Assembly: GCF_003308995.1 (NCBI RefSeq)
Contig: NZ_QFFJ01000002.1
Coordinates: 2,232,001 to 2,296,000, forward strand
DNA length: 64,000 nt
Origin: Chitinophaga flava
GTDB lineage: Bacteria; Bacteroidota; Bacteroidia; Chitinophagales; Chitinophagaceae
Reading direction: 5' to 3'
Below, piece after piece: positions 33,462 through 41,274 of the stretch. Each line of letters begins with the position of its first letter. The first letter of the stretch is position 1. The position numbers and the translations under genes were made by a program. The notes below the pieces were generated by a model. It was not told where the DNA came from, did not search any database, and saw only the letters and a program-made list of their open reading frames with translations.

Positions 33462-34244
33462 ATGTATACAAAATTAATCAGATTAATTATGCTTTTGCTG
33501 CTTAGCTGTATTGTCCGGCTTAGTGCACAATCCAAAAAGGTGTTTGTATTGGTTCATGGTGCATGGCATGGTGGCTGGTGCTGGCAGCAGGTAAGCACAA
33601 AGTTAAGGGAAGCCGGTAATATTGTTTATACGCCTTCTCTCAGTGGGCTGGCGGAACATCAGAACCAACCGCACGATAACATCGACCTGAATACCCATAT
33701 CAACGACATTGTTCAGTTCATTACGATGGAAGACCTGCATGATGTGGTATTGGTGGGCCATAGTTATGGCGGTGTTGTGATCACTGGCGTAGCTGACCGT
33801 ATTCCTGAAAGACTGAGTAAACTCATTTATCTCGATGCGGTGATTGCAGAGAACGGAGAAAGCGCTTTGTCCGTACAACCGGATACGGTAAGAAAGAGTT
33901 TCATTGAACAGTCTGCCCAATACCAGATGCACAGCATTCCCATTCTGCCCGCCGGCGTTTTTGGTGTGAGCAACCCTAAAGATGAAAAATGGGTCAACGA
34001 CCGGTTGACATTACAGCCCTATAAAACGTTTGCGCAGCCGCTGGTGTTGCAGCATCCGTTCGGTAATCATCTGCCTCTGATCTATATCGCCTGCACCAAT
34101 CCGCAACTGGGCGGCCTGCGTAGGTTTGCAGAGAAAACCCGTCAATCACCTTCCTGGAAGTATTATGAACTGGAGACAGGACACGATGCGATGATCACAG
34201 CGCCTAAGGAGTTGTCGGCTCTGCTTATGAAACTCAGTAAATAG
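33462..34244 (+). CDS. secreted alpha/beta-hydrolase (EstC/methylesterase-like)
   Basis: About 260 residues with a signal peptide ending 'RLSAQ'. 'VHGAWHGGWCW' is the oxyanion motif of the salicylate/methyl-esterase-like subgroup, 'VGHSYGG' contains the nucleophile Ser101, and 'ETGHDAM' near the end holds the histidine. The ATG at 33462 is chosen over an in-frame TTG at 33444 because it gives a compact signal peptide. It is divergent from an HxlR regulator. Substrate unknown, probably a small ester. Confidence 0.86.
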   Translation: MYTKLIRLIMLLLLSCIVRLSAQSKKVFVLVHGAWHGGWCWQQVSTKLREAGNIVYTPSLSGLAEHQNQPHDNIDLNTHINDIVQFITMEDLHDVVLVGHSYGGVVITGVADRIPERLSKLIYLDAVIAENGESALSVQPDTVRKSFIEQSAQYQMHSIPILPAGVFGVSNPKDEKWVNDRLTLQPYKTFAQPLVLQHPFGNHLPLIYIACTNPQLGGLRRFAEKTRQSPSWKYYELETGHDAMITAPKELSALLMKLSK

Positions 34245-34278
34245 TATATCCCTTCCCGTTGGATTGATTATATTTGAG

Positions 34279-34377
34279 GCCCAGGGCTAAAGCCCTGGGC
34301 TATATTTGATATGGCTAACGTGATTCAGTCACAATATCGTCCAGAATCCAATATAGCCCAGGGCTTTAGCCCTGGGG
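34279..34377. repeat. REPIN-like pair of inverted palindromic repeats
   Basis: Two copies of a 22-bp palindrome with arms GCCCAGGGCT/AGCCCTGGGC (34279-34300 and 34356-34377) face each other across 55 bp; flanking TATATT is also inverted. The whole can fold into a long hairpin. A third copy lies at 43093-43113. Confidence 0.75.
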
Positions 34378-34393
34378 CCAAATTAATTTAATC

Positions 34394-34834
34394 ATGAAAA
34401 AAATTTATCGTGCATTGTTGTTTTCCATTGTCATTCTGACCGGATACAGCACTTATGCCCAACAATCTGCTGCCAACACGCTCCGTGAAGGCAAACACAA
34501 TTTCACCCTGCAATGGATCAGCTGGGACAAGCCCGGTAAAGTGATGATCACCAAAAAGAAGGATGGTACTTATAGTATCAAGGGGGAACAACGGGATGCA
34601 GCCACAGGCGATTTTGTGACTATCGACGGCAGCTTGACTGTAGTATCACCCCGTGAGCTGACATTTGAAGGAAATATCCAGACACGCTATTCAAATGTAA
34701 ATGCCGGAAAGGTATGCGATAAAACCGGTACCTACCATTTTCTGGCCAAAGGCGCCCGTAAATACTGGCGTCTGCAGGAGATGGACAACTGTGAGGGTAA
34801 TAATGTAGTGGATTACGTAGATATCTTTTTTTAG
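34394..34834 (+). CDS. small secreted protein of unknown function
   Basis: 146 residues with a signal peptide cut after 'STYAQ'. The mature part looks like a beta-rich lipocalin-like or DUF-type domain ('KPGKVMITKKKDGTYSIKGEQ', 'GSLTVVSPRELTFEGNI') with two cysteines ('GKVCDKTG', 'MDNCEGNN') that could pair. No family is recognised. It starts 17 bp after the REPIN-like repeat and ends at a strong terminator. Confidence 0.72.
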   Translation: MKKIYRALLFSIVILTGYSTYAQQSAANTLREGKHNFTLQWISWDKPGKVMITKKKDGTYSIKGEQRDAATGDFVTIDGSLTVVSPRELTFEGNIQTRYSNVNAGKVCDKTGTYHFLAKGARKYWRLQEMDNCEGNNVVDYVDIFF

Positions 34835-34852
34835 GCTGTACCAGCAGCTGGT

Positions 34853-34884
34853 AAAAATGCATAACCGGGAGGTTATGCATTTTT
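34853..34884 (+). terminator. intrinsic terminator
   Basis: AAAAATGCATAACC, 4-nt loop, exact complement ending in a T-run. Confidence 0.85.
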
Positions 34885-34900
34885 TTATGTCATCCATATA

Positions 34901-35329
34901 TTAAAAAGGGTTGCCCCAGGCTGTCAGCACCAGGTTTCTGGGACCACCGTAGTCTCTGTGCTCACAGAGGTAAACACCTTGCCAGGTGCCGAGTGCGAGC
35001 CGTCCGTTATGTATGGGTATCATTACCGAACAGCCCAGCAGGGAGGATTTCAGGTGGGCAGGCATATCATCGGGCCCTTCATCATTATGTTCAAAGTCCG
35101 GATCGTTTTCGGGGACAGCTTTGTTGAAGAACGTTTCAAAGTCTGTTCTGACGGTGGGATCTGCGTTTTCATTGATGGTCAGCCCGGCGGAAGTATGCTG
35201 GATAAATACCTGGCACATGCCTGATTGTAATGTCCCGATTTGCGGGAACGCCTGTACAATTTCATGTGTGATAAGATGAAAGCCTCTTGGGCGGGCTTTC
35301 AGGCGTACGGCCTGTTGATATATTTCCAT
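34901..35329 (-). CDS. yjbQ: YjbQ/UPF0047 family protein
   Basis: About 142 residues from the ATG at 35329. 'VFIQHTSAGLTINENADP', 'DDMPAHLKSSLLG' and 'GTWQGVYLCEHRD' are the three conserved blocks of the family, including metal-site histidines. YjbQ proteins are small trimers named as secondary thiamine-phosphate synthases from weak complementing activity; the true role is unsettled. It is divergent from the Gfo/Idh/MocA gene. Confidence 0.9.
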   Translation of the reverse strand: MEIYQQAVRLKARPRGFHLITHEIVQAFPQIGTLQSGMCQVFIQHTSAGLTINENADPTVRTDFETFFNKAVPENDPDFEHNDEGPDDMPAHLKSSLLGCSVMIPIHNGRLALGTWQGVYLCEHRDYGGPRNLVLTAWGNPF

Positions 35330-35443
35330 GCTCCTGATTTTCTGCAAAAGTAACATTTCCGTCCTGCATAAAATTCTGCTTGTAAATCACTGTGCTGTAC
35401 TGTATCTTACCGGGATTGAAGCAAATTAAACCGGAATTATCTC

Positions 35444-36526
35444 ATGTCAGAAATCGTTAAACCTTTACGGGTATTAGTAGTTGGCTGTGGTAACATGGGC
35501 GCGTCTCATGCTACTGCCTATCATACATTGGAAGGCTTTGAAATATGTGGTATTGTATCTACCGGCTCCAGTAAGCAGGTGCTCAATGACAAGCTGGGTG
35601 GCGGTTATCCGCTCTACAGCAGCTACGAAGAGGCGTTGGCCGCTACCCGGCCCGATGCGGTGTGTATCTCCACCTATCCTGACACACATGAAAGTTTCGC
35701 TATCATGGCGCTGGAAAGCGGATGCCATGTATTTATAGAGAAGCCACTGGCCGACTCTGTAGCGGGTGCTGAAAGAGTGGCTGCCGCTGCCCGTAAGGCA
35801 GGTAAAAAGCTGGTGGTGGGGTATATTCTGCGGCATCACCCTTCCTGGGAAAAGTTTGTGGAGCTGGCTCAACAACTGGGTAAACCACTGGTGATGCGGA
35901 TGAATCTCAACCAACAAAGCAGTGGCAGTAAATGGGGCGTGCATCGTAACCTGTTGCAGAGCCTGAGTCCTATAGTGGATTGCGGGGTGCATTATATCGA
36001 TGTGATGTGCCAAATGACCCGTTCGAAACCGGTACAGGTAAGCGCTATTGGTGCAAGGCTCTCCCAGGATATTCCGGCTGACAACTACAATTACGGCCAG
36101 TTGCAGATCCGTTTCGAAGATGGTTCTGTTGGATGGTACGAGGCAGGATGGGGGCCGATGATCAGCGAAACAGCCTTTTTTGTAAAGGATGTGATCGGCC
36201 CGCAGGGCTGTGTTTCCATTGTTGCTAAAGATTCCGGCAGTGCTGGTAATTCAGATAACATTGAAGCACATACGAAAACAGAATCACTGCGTTTGCATCA
36301 TGCTGCGCTCAATGAAAAGGGAGAATTTGTAAAAGAAGATACCTGGATAGATATGCAGGATGAACCGGATCATCAGGAGCTGTGCAACCGGGAGCAACGT
36401 TATTTTCTCCAGGCTATCCGTCAGGACATAGATCTGACAGATCATGTGCAGGATGCGGTCAATAGTTTGCGTATAGCCTTTGCCTGTGATGAGTCTGTAC
36501 GTACTGGTAAAATGGTGAACTTATAA
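35444..36526 (+). CDS. Gfo/Idh/MocA-family oxidoreductase
   Basis: 360 residues. 'LRVLVVGCGNMGASHATAYH' is the N-terminal NAD(P)-binding Rossmann motif and 'FIEKPLADSV' the conserved EKP motif; the C-terminal half is the substrate domain with 'PIVDCGVHYIDVM' containing the catalytic-type D-x-x-x-H. Such enzymes oxidise or reduce sugars, inositols or sugar acids. The substrate is not evident and no sugar pathway is adjacent. It ends at a terminator. Confidence 0.88.
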   Translation: MSEIVKPLRVLVVGCGNMGASHATAYHTLEGFEICGIVSTGSSKQVLNDKLGGGYPLYSSYEEALAATRPDAVCISTYPDTHESFAIMALESGCHVFIEKPLADSVAGAERVAAAARKAGKKLVVGYILRHHPSWEKFVELAQQLGKPLVMRMNLNQQSSGSKWGVHRNLLQSLSPIVDCGVHYIDVMCQMTRSKPVQVSAIGARLSQDIPADNYNYGQLQIRFEDGSVGWYEAGWGPMISETAFFVKDVIGPQGCVSIVAKDSGSAGNSDNIEAHTKTESLRLHHAALNEKGEFVKEDTWIDMQDEPDHQELCNREQRYFLQAIRQDIDLTDHVQDAVNSLRIAFACDESVRTGKMVNL

Positions 36527-36530
36527 TTGA

Positions 36531-36562
36531 AAAGAGGGGCGCTACAGGTAGCAGCCCCTTTT
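36531..36562 (+). terminator. terminator of the oxidoreductase gene
   Basis: A stem built from GGGGC-GCTAC and GTAGC-GCCCC arms flanked by A- and T-runs, directly after the stop. Confidence 0.6.
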
Positions 36563-36568
36563 ATCTTT

Positions 36569-37291
36569 CTACCCTAACCAGCAGCAGGCGCCGGCCACCA
36601 GGGCAGCAAAAAGGGTATTACCGAAGTTAACGGCGTCGTTGCCGATATAATGTTTGCGTTCGAAGGCTGCACCCAGCACCGAGTCCATCAGATTGCCCAG
36701 TATACCGGCCAGAATAATGAACAATATGCGCCGGTCGAAACCTATCGCTGCCGCATATACGATTGCTATCACTGCTGCGCCGGCAGCACCTATCAGCGTT
36801 CCTTCCATGCTCACCACCCCATCAAGGCCTCTTGCTTCTTTTTTAAAAGTGAGGATATTAAAAAAACGTTTACCGTATACCGTGCCCAGTTCAGACGATA
36901 AGGTGTCTGCTGTTGCGGAAGCCAGGCTGGCAGCCATCATCAGCCGGTATAACTCCCGGCGGGAAGGATCTGCGAGCATCAGTATACCCATAATAGCTGC
37001 AGTACCGCCGTTGGCAAATACCTGTCCTGCTTTTCTTGTCTCCGGATGATAACCTTCGGCAGTAATAGCTGCTTTGGCCTGTTTTTTATGTGAGGTGGCC
37101 AGGGTGCCGAGGAGAAAGAAGGTTCCCAGCAGCGCAATGCCGCTGAAGCCTGCACCAGCAAATACGAGCAGTCCGGTAAGACCTGCTGCCAGCGCCGCCG
37201 GAACAGATAGTTTGCCTGTTCTGATACAGGCTATCATAAAAACAATCAGGGTAACCCCGAAAATGCATTGCTGCGTGAAAGTTGTGTCCAT
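36569..37291 (-). CDS. DUF92 integral membrane protein
   Basis: About 240 residues with six or so membrane helices. 'SATADTLSSELGTVYGKRFFN' and 'GLDGVVSMEGTLIG' and 'GNLMDSVLGAAFER' are the hallmark stretches of DUF92/TMEM19. Plant and cyanobacterial relatives are phytyl-phosphate kinases, so a CTP-dependent polyprenol/isoprenoid phosphate kinase role is possible. The start at 37291 is chosen because a TAnnTTTG element at 37304-37311 lies just upstream and overlaps the longer TTG start. Confidence 0.85.
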   Translation of the reverse strand: MDTTFTQQCIFGVTLIVFMIACIRTGKLSVPAALAAGLTGLLVFAGAGFSGIALLGTFFLLGTLATSHKKQAKAAITAEGYHPETRKAGQVFANGGTAAIMGILMLADPSRRELYRLMMAASLASATADTLSSELGTVYGKRFFNILTFKKEARGLDGVVSMEGTLIGAAGAAVIAIVYAAAIGFDRRILFIILAGILGNLMDSVLGAAFERKHYIGNDAVNFGNTLFAALVAGACCWLG

Positions 37292-37303
37292 ATACAAGGT
37301 CAG

Positions 37304-37325
37304 CAAAACTAATTAATTACTTTTG
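37304..37325. promoter_or_regulatory. back-to-back -7 elements of two divergent genes
   Basis: TAGTTTTG on the minus strand (37311-37304) and TACTTTTG on the plus strand (37318-37325) lie 6 bp apart, serving the DUF92 and DUF4260 genes. Confidence 0.6.
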
Positions 37326-37343
37326 CTGACAGAAAAATTATAT

Positions 37344-37736
37344 ATGAAGACATTATTGAATCTGGAGGAATTAGCCTTGTTTCTGTTGGCAGTATTGGCG
37401 TTTGCGTCGCAGTCGCCTTATGGCTGGTGGCTTTTCCCTGTATGCCTGCTGTTGCCCGATCTGAGTATGCTGGGATATGCGGCTGGTAATAAGGTGGGCG
37501 CTTGTGTTTACAATTTCGTACATCATAGAGGGGTGGCCATTCTGGTTTATCTGGCGGGGCGATATCTGGCTTTGGACTGGCTGGTGTTTACCGGTATCAT
37601 TCTCTTTGCGCATACCACCATGGACCGGATTTTTGGATACGGCCTGAAATATATGACCGCTTTTAAAGATACTCATCTGGGTGAGATAGGCCCTAATGCT
37701 AAGCAGCATCGGAAACAGCCGGACGCGTATAATTAA
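37344..37736 (+). CDS. DUF4260 membrane protein
   Basis: About 130 residues with three or four membrane helices. 'FPVCLLLPDLSMLGYAAG', 'YNFVHHRG' and 'HTTMDRIFGYGLKY' plus the C-terminal 'DTHLGEIG' define DUF4260, a family of unknown function widespread in soil bacteria. The ATG at 37344 follows the -7 element TACTTTTG at 37318; an in-frame TTG at 37323 would overlap that element. Its 3' end overlaps the convergent DUF2306 gene by 38 bp. Confidence 0.85.
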   Translation: MKTLLNLEELALFLLAVLAFASQSPYGWWLFPVCLLLPDLSMLGYAAGNKVGACVYNFVHHRGVAILVYLAGRYLALDWLVFTGIILFAHTTMDRIFGYGLKYMTAFKDTHLGEIGPNAKQHRKQPDAYN

Positions 37737-38364
37737 TCCAGGCTTCCGCTACCATCAGATGTAAGGTAAAGCCTATCCAGAAAGCGGTGCCGAAAAATAT
37801 CTGCGGCGCCAGTGCAGTCAGTGCAAAGAACATTCCTACAATAGGCCGTACGGTGGCGATGGCCAGCCCTATGGCAAATGTACGGATCATCCACTCCCGG
37901 TGCTGTGTTTTCCTGTGTTGTACATTGGCCCTCCATGCCAGCGTGAGGGCCAGCAAAAAATACAGTCCGAAAAGTGTACTGGCTGCCGCTTCATTGATCC
38001 CTCCAATGGGCAACATCACAAAAGGCATATAAAGTGCCGAAACCCCTACTATATAAGCATCTATCATAAACAGCCGTTCCAGTTGATGGTGCAGCTCCGG
38101 ATGTTTTGTCTGCACCTCCGGCATAAACAGTGCCGGACCCAGTATCATAAATAATGCTCCCGGGAGTATATGCATCAACGTTATCACCGGATGCTGACTG
38201 AAGCCGGTGTCAAACGGGGCGGCACCCTTGCGGTTAAAAGAAGGTATGATACCGGCCATGGCCAGGATTCTTCTCAGTACCATCAGGATGCCGATGGTAG
38301 CCAGGATATACATGCCTATCCGCAGGATACGGGTCAGCCGTTGTATGGTTTGTGTACGGTCCAT
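37699..38364 (-). CDS. DUF2306 membrane protein
   Basis: About 221 residues with seven or so membrane helices. 'HPVITLMHILPGALFMILGP', 'HHQLERLFMIDAYIVG' and 'REWMIRTFAIGLAI' match DUF2306, a family with conserved histidines reminiscent of cytochrome b561-like proteins. The start at 38364 is favoured because TACCTTTG (38376-38369) ends 4 nt before it, implying a leaderless mRNA. Function unknown. Confidence 0.82.
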   Translation of the reverse strand: MDRTQTIQRLTRILRIGMYILATIGILMVLRRILAMAGIIPSFNRKGAAPFDTGFSQHPVITLMHILPGALFMILGPALFMPEVQTKHPELHHQLERLFMIDAYIVGVSALYMPFVMLPIGGINEAAASTLFGLYFLLALTLAWRANVQHRKTQHREWMIRTFAIGLAIATVRPIVGMFFALTALAPQIFFGTAFWIGFTLHLMVAEAWINYTRPAVSDAA

Positions 38365-38368
38365 GTTA

Positions 38369-38376
38369 CAAAGGTA
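38369..38376 (-). promoter_or_regulatory. promoter -7 element of the DUF2306 gene
   Basis: Minus-strand TACCTTTG, 4 nt before the ATG at 38364. Confidence 0.55.
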
Positions 38377-38444
38377 GGCTGTCTCTATCACCACAAAAGC
38401 AAACCGCGACAACAAGGCAAAATGTGCAGACAGGAAGGCTAAAC

Positions 38445-38474
38445 ATAAAAAAGCCGGTGCGAAAACACACCGGC
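38445..38474 (-). terminator. terminator of the TonB receptor gene
   Basis: GCCGGTG and its complement around an 8-nt loop, followed on the minus strand by TTTTTT. Confidence 0.75.
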
Positions 38475-38497
38475 ATATATAGTGATTGATTGTAAAG

Positions 38498-40948
38498 TCA
38501 GAATTTAAACGCCACGCTGGCAGAAAAGCGGCGGGGCATCATTCTTTCTATGGTAGTCCATCCGCTGTAATATTCCTTGTTGGTGATATTGTCCAGCTTG
38601 AGGGCCAGCCGGTAAGCATTCACCTGGTAAAAGATGCCGGCATTCAGTACTGTATAGGAGGGCAGCGTGAAAGTACCGGTTGCTTTACTGTTGACAGGAA
38701 GGTTTTCGCTGGCATAGTTGCCGCCGAAACCGATGCCGAGGCCATGCAGTTTACCGCTGGTAGCTGTATAACTGATCCACCAGTTGGCCAGATGCTCCGG
38801 ACCTGCACTGACAGGCCGGCGGTCCAGCACGCTGGAATCAGCCTTTTCCATTTTACTGTTGTTATAGCCATAACCAGCCACGATATTAAGTCCTGGCAGC
38901 GGATTGGCGATCAGGTCTACTTCCACGCCCTTGCTGCGCTGGGAACCATCCTGGAGGGTGTAGTTATATTGGGTACCGTTTTTCTCAATGGTAGCGCCTC
39001 TGGTCATATTCGTCACCAGAATGTTGTAATAGCTGGCCGTCATAGTCAGTTTGTTCTGAAGCAGATCGAGTTTTACACCGCCTTCAAACTGATTGGCCTG
39101 CTGTGGTTTGAGGTTGCCGCTGAGCTCGGGCAGTGGCTGGGTTATAGGAGCCAGGTTCTGAAAGCCGTTCATATAGTTGGCAAAGAGGCTTACTTTATCT
39201 TTTACCACCTGATAGATCAAACCGAATTTAGGAGACACAGTGGTTTGACTGTAATTGTCTTCGTCCTTCTGTCCGGCAACAAAGTCCTGGGTAGGTTTAC
39301 TGACAAAATGATCTACACGTAAGCTGGCCATGGCTATCAACTGATCTGTGATATTGAGCACATCAGACACATACGCGCTGTAGGTATAGTTAGTGGTGGT
39401 ATTTTTAACCTGTCCGGAAGTGGCCTGTGCCAGCCGTGCATCCACAGCGGCCTTGTTGAGCTGTGCGTAGCGGGGATCACGTTTGTTGACAGCACTGACC
39501 ATGTCAAACAGGACATAAGGTGAGTTGTCATTGTTGGTAGACAGGCTGAGGAAGTCCAGCCCTGCCACAATACGGTTGCGCAGTCCGCCAATTCTGAAGT
39601 CTCCGATAAAATTCTGTTGTATATCCGTTGCCGTAGTGGTGGAGTTCTGGTGGGTAAGGTATCTGCTCAGGAGGGTATCATTGGGCTTCTGCACATTATT
39701 ATCACCCTGGTCCAGGAACATTACGTAAGAGTAGTAGCCGTTGCTGCGGCGTACACTTCTTGACACATTGGTTTGGGAGGTCCACTTATCGGAGATTTTG
39801 TAGGTGGCCTGCCCGAAGAGGTTCATACTGGGGGATTTCATGGTGATATCATTGCTGGTGAAGGAGCGGGTAAAGTCCATGCCCAGCTGTGCCGGTGTTC
39901 TGGCTATGAGTTGCCGGCGACGGTTGAGAAACACTATGGTAGGGTTGGTGCTTTCGTTGGTATAGAACTCCGTGTTCATGAGAAAGGAGAGGCGATCGTT
40001 GACCCGGTAGGAGAGGCTGGGAGCGAGGAACCAGGAGCGTTTGAAGCCGGCATCCTGAAAGCTGCTTTCTGAATGATAAGCAGCATTGGTGCGTAGTATG
40101 ACTGATTTGTCCTTGTTCAGCGGGGTATTGATATCTGCGGTGATACGGTTGAGGCCATAGCTGCCGCCTGTATAGCTGATTTCGCCACCAAAAACATCAT
40201 AGGGTTTTTTAGTGACGATGTTGATCAGACCACCGAAAGAGATCAGGCTGCTGCCAAACAGTGTGCCGGAAGGGCCTTTGATAGTTTCAACACGTTCTAT
40301 ATCGGCGGGGTCGGGACTGCCATTAGAGATACCCGCGATGCCGTTTACCATAGTAGGTTGTACCGCAAAGCCGCGCATGGAGAAATAACCGGCGCCATCG
40401 CCACCACGGCCGGTAGAAGACCATAGCCTGGAAACACCTGGCGCGTTTTTTAAGGCATCATCAAAATTGGTGATCACCTGTTCTTTCATCAGTTCTTTTC
40501 CCACCACATTGTATACCTGCGGGTTCTCCAGGTTTTTAATCGGGAGGCGTGCAATATAATCGCTCTCTTTGTTGGCCAGTTTGTTTTTTCCGCCTACAAT
40601 GGTTACTTCCGATAATTGTGTTTTTGACACCTGTAACCGGATTTTCACGGTAGCAGTCTGATTGTTATTAATGGTCACTGTTTCCGCTACAGGCTCATAT
40701 CCCAGCAGTGATACCTGCAGTACATATTTGCCGGGCTCCAGCCGGCGAAAGGCAAAGTCTCCTTTACTATCGGTAACGGTGCCACGATTATGCTGTTCTA
40801 TCCTGACACTCACAAAAGCGGCGGGCTCTCCTTCGCTGGTGGTTATAATTCCTTTTATGTGGCCGGTGCTGCTCTGAGCCATTACACCAGACATAAAGCT
40901 AAAGCGCATTAATATAATTAATAGAAATGCTGACAATTTCCTGATCAT
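38498..40948 (-). CDS. TonB-dependent siderophore-type receptor
   Basis: 816 residues: signal peptide (~24), a CarboxypepD_reg-like beta-sandwich (~29-110, 'IKGIITTSEGEPAAFVSVRI'), a plug domain ('ITNFDDALKNAPGVSRLWSS', 'GLINIVTKKPY') and a 22-strand barrel ending in Phe ('SASVAFKF'). The lack of a SusD partner and the plug sequence 'SMRGFAVQPTMVNGIAG' put it with FhuA/FoxA-like ferric-siderophore receptors rather than glycan importers. It imports a chelate across the outer membrane using TonB energy. The ligand and regulator are not identifiable; direct repeats lie in the upstream region. Confidence 0.9.
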   Translation of the reverse strand: MIRKLSAFLLIILMRFSFMSGVMAQSSTGHIKGIITTSEGEPAAFVSVRIEQHNRGTVTDSKGDFAFRRLEPGKYVLQVSLLGYEPVAETVTINNNQTATVKIRLQVSKTQLSEVTIVGGKNKLANKESDYIARLPIKNLENPQVYNVVGKELMKEQVITNFDDALKNAPGVSRLWSSTGRGGDGAGYFSMRGFAVQPTMVNGIAGISNGSPDPADIERVETIKGPSGTLFGSSLISFGGLINIVTKKPYDVFGGEISYTGGSYGLNRITADINTPLNKDKSVILRTNAAYHSESSFQDAGFKRSWFLAPSLSYRVNDRLSFLMNTEFYTNESTNPTIVFLNRRRQLIARTPAQLGMDFTRSFTSNDITMKSPSMNLFGQATYKISDKWTSQTNVSRSVRRSNGYYSYVMFLDQGDNNVQKPNDTLLSRYLTHQNSTTTATDIQQNFIGDFRIGGLRNRIVAGLDFLSLSTNNDNSPYVLFDMVSAVNKRDPRYAQLNKAAVDARLAQATSGQVKNTTTNYTYSAYVSDVLNITDQLIAMASLRVDHFVSKPTQDFVAGQKDEDNYSQTTVSPKFGLIYQVVKDKVSLFANYMNGFQNLAPITQPLPELSGNLKPQQANQFEGGVKLDLLQNKLTMTASYYNILVTNMTRGATIEKNGTQYNYTLQDGSQRSKGVEVDLIANPLPGLNIVAGYGYNNSKMEKADSSVLDRRPVSAGPEHLANWWISYTATSGKLHGLGIGFGGNYASENLPVNSKATGTFTLPSYTVLNAGIFYQVNAYRLALKLDNITNKEYYSGWTTIERMMPRRFSASVAFKF

Positions 40949-41063
40949 GCTATTAAGTTGAAATACAAGTATTATCGTGATGATATCGCGGCACCAAAAT
41001 TGAGGCAGGTATGCTAAAATAAATGATCGGATCAGGAAAAGTATTTACGCATTCCGGAAACAT

Positions 41064-41208
41064 AACTGTGATGGATGTGATGAGGCTGATGCTCCTGATG
41101 AGCGAAGCATACATTTGGGTTTTTAGAAAAAATAATTTTGACGCATCATATATATCAGTTACAATCAAAATCATCACAGTTACGGTTTAAATCAAAATAA
41201 TCACAGTT
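41064..41208. promoter_or_regulatory. repeated ATCACAGTT motif between receptor and hydroxylase genes
   Basis: ATCAAAATCATCACAGTT (41164-41181) and ATCAAAATAATCACAGTT (41191-41208) differ by one base and are spaced 27 bp. An inverted ATCACAGTT copy lies at 41072-41064. They sit between two divergent genes and look like binding sites for one regulator. Confidence 0.5.
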
Positions 41209-41274
41209 CGTGAGGAAATGGCTGGTCATTCTTCCGGAAGGCCACACATTTGTATTGCTTTAAACGGATGAATA

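Noticed and set aside
34279..34377. The palindromes as a simple terminator of the hydrolase gene
   Set aside because: The same palindrome recurs at 43093 and as an inverted pair, without T-runs, which fits a dispersed repeat better.
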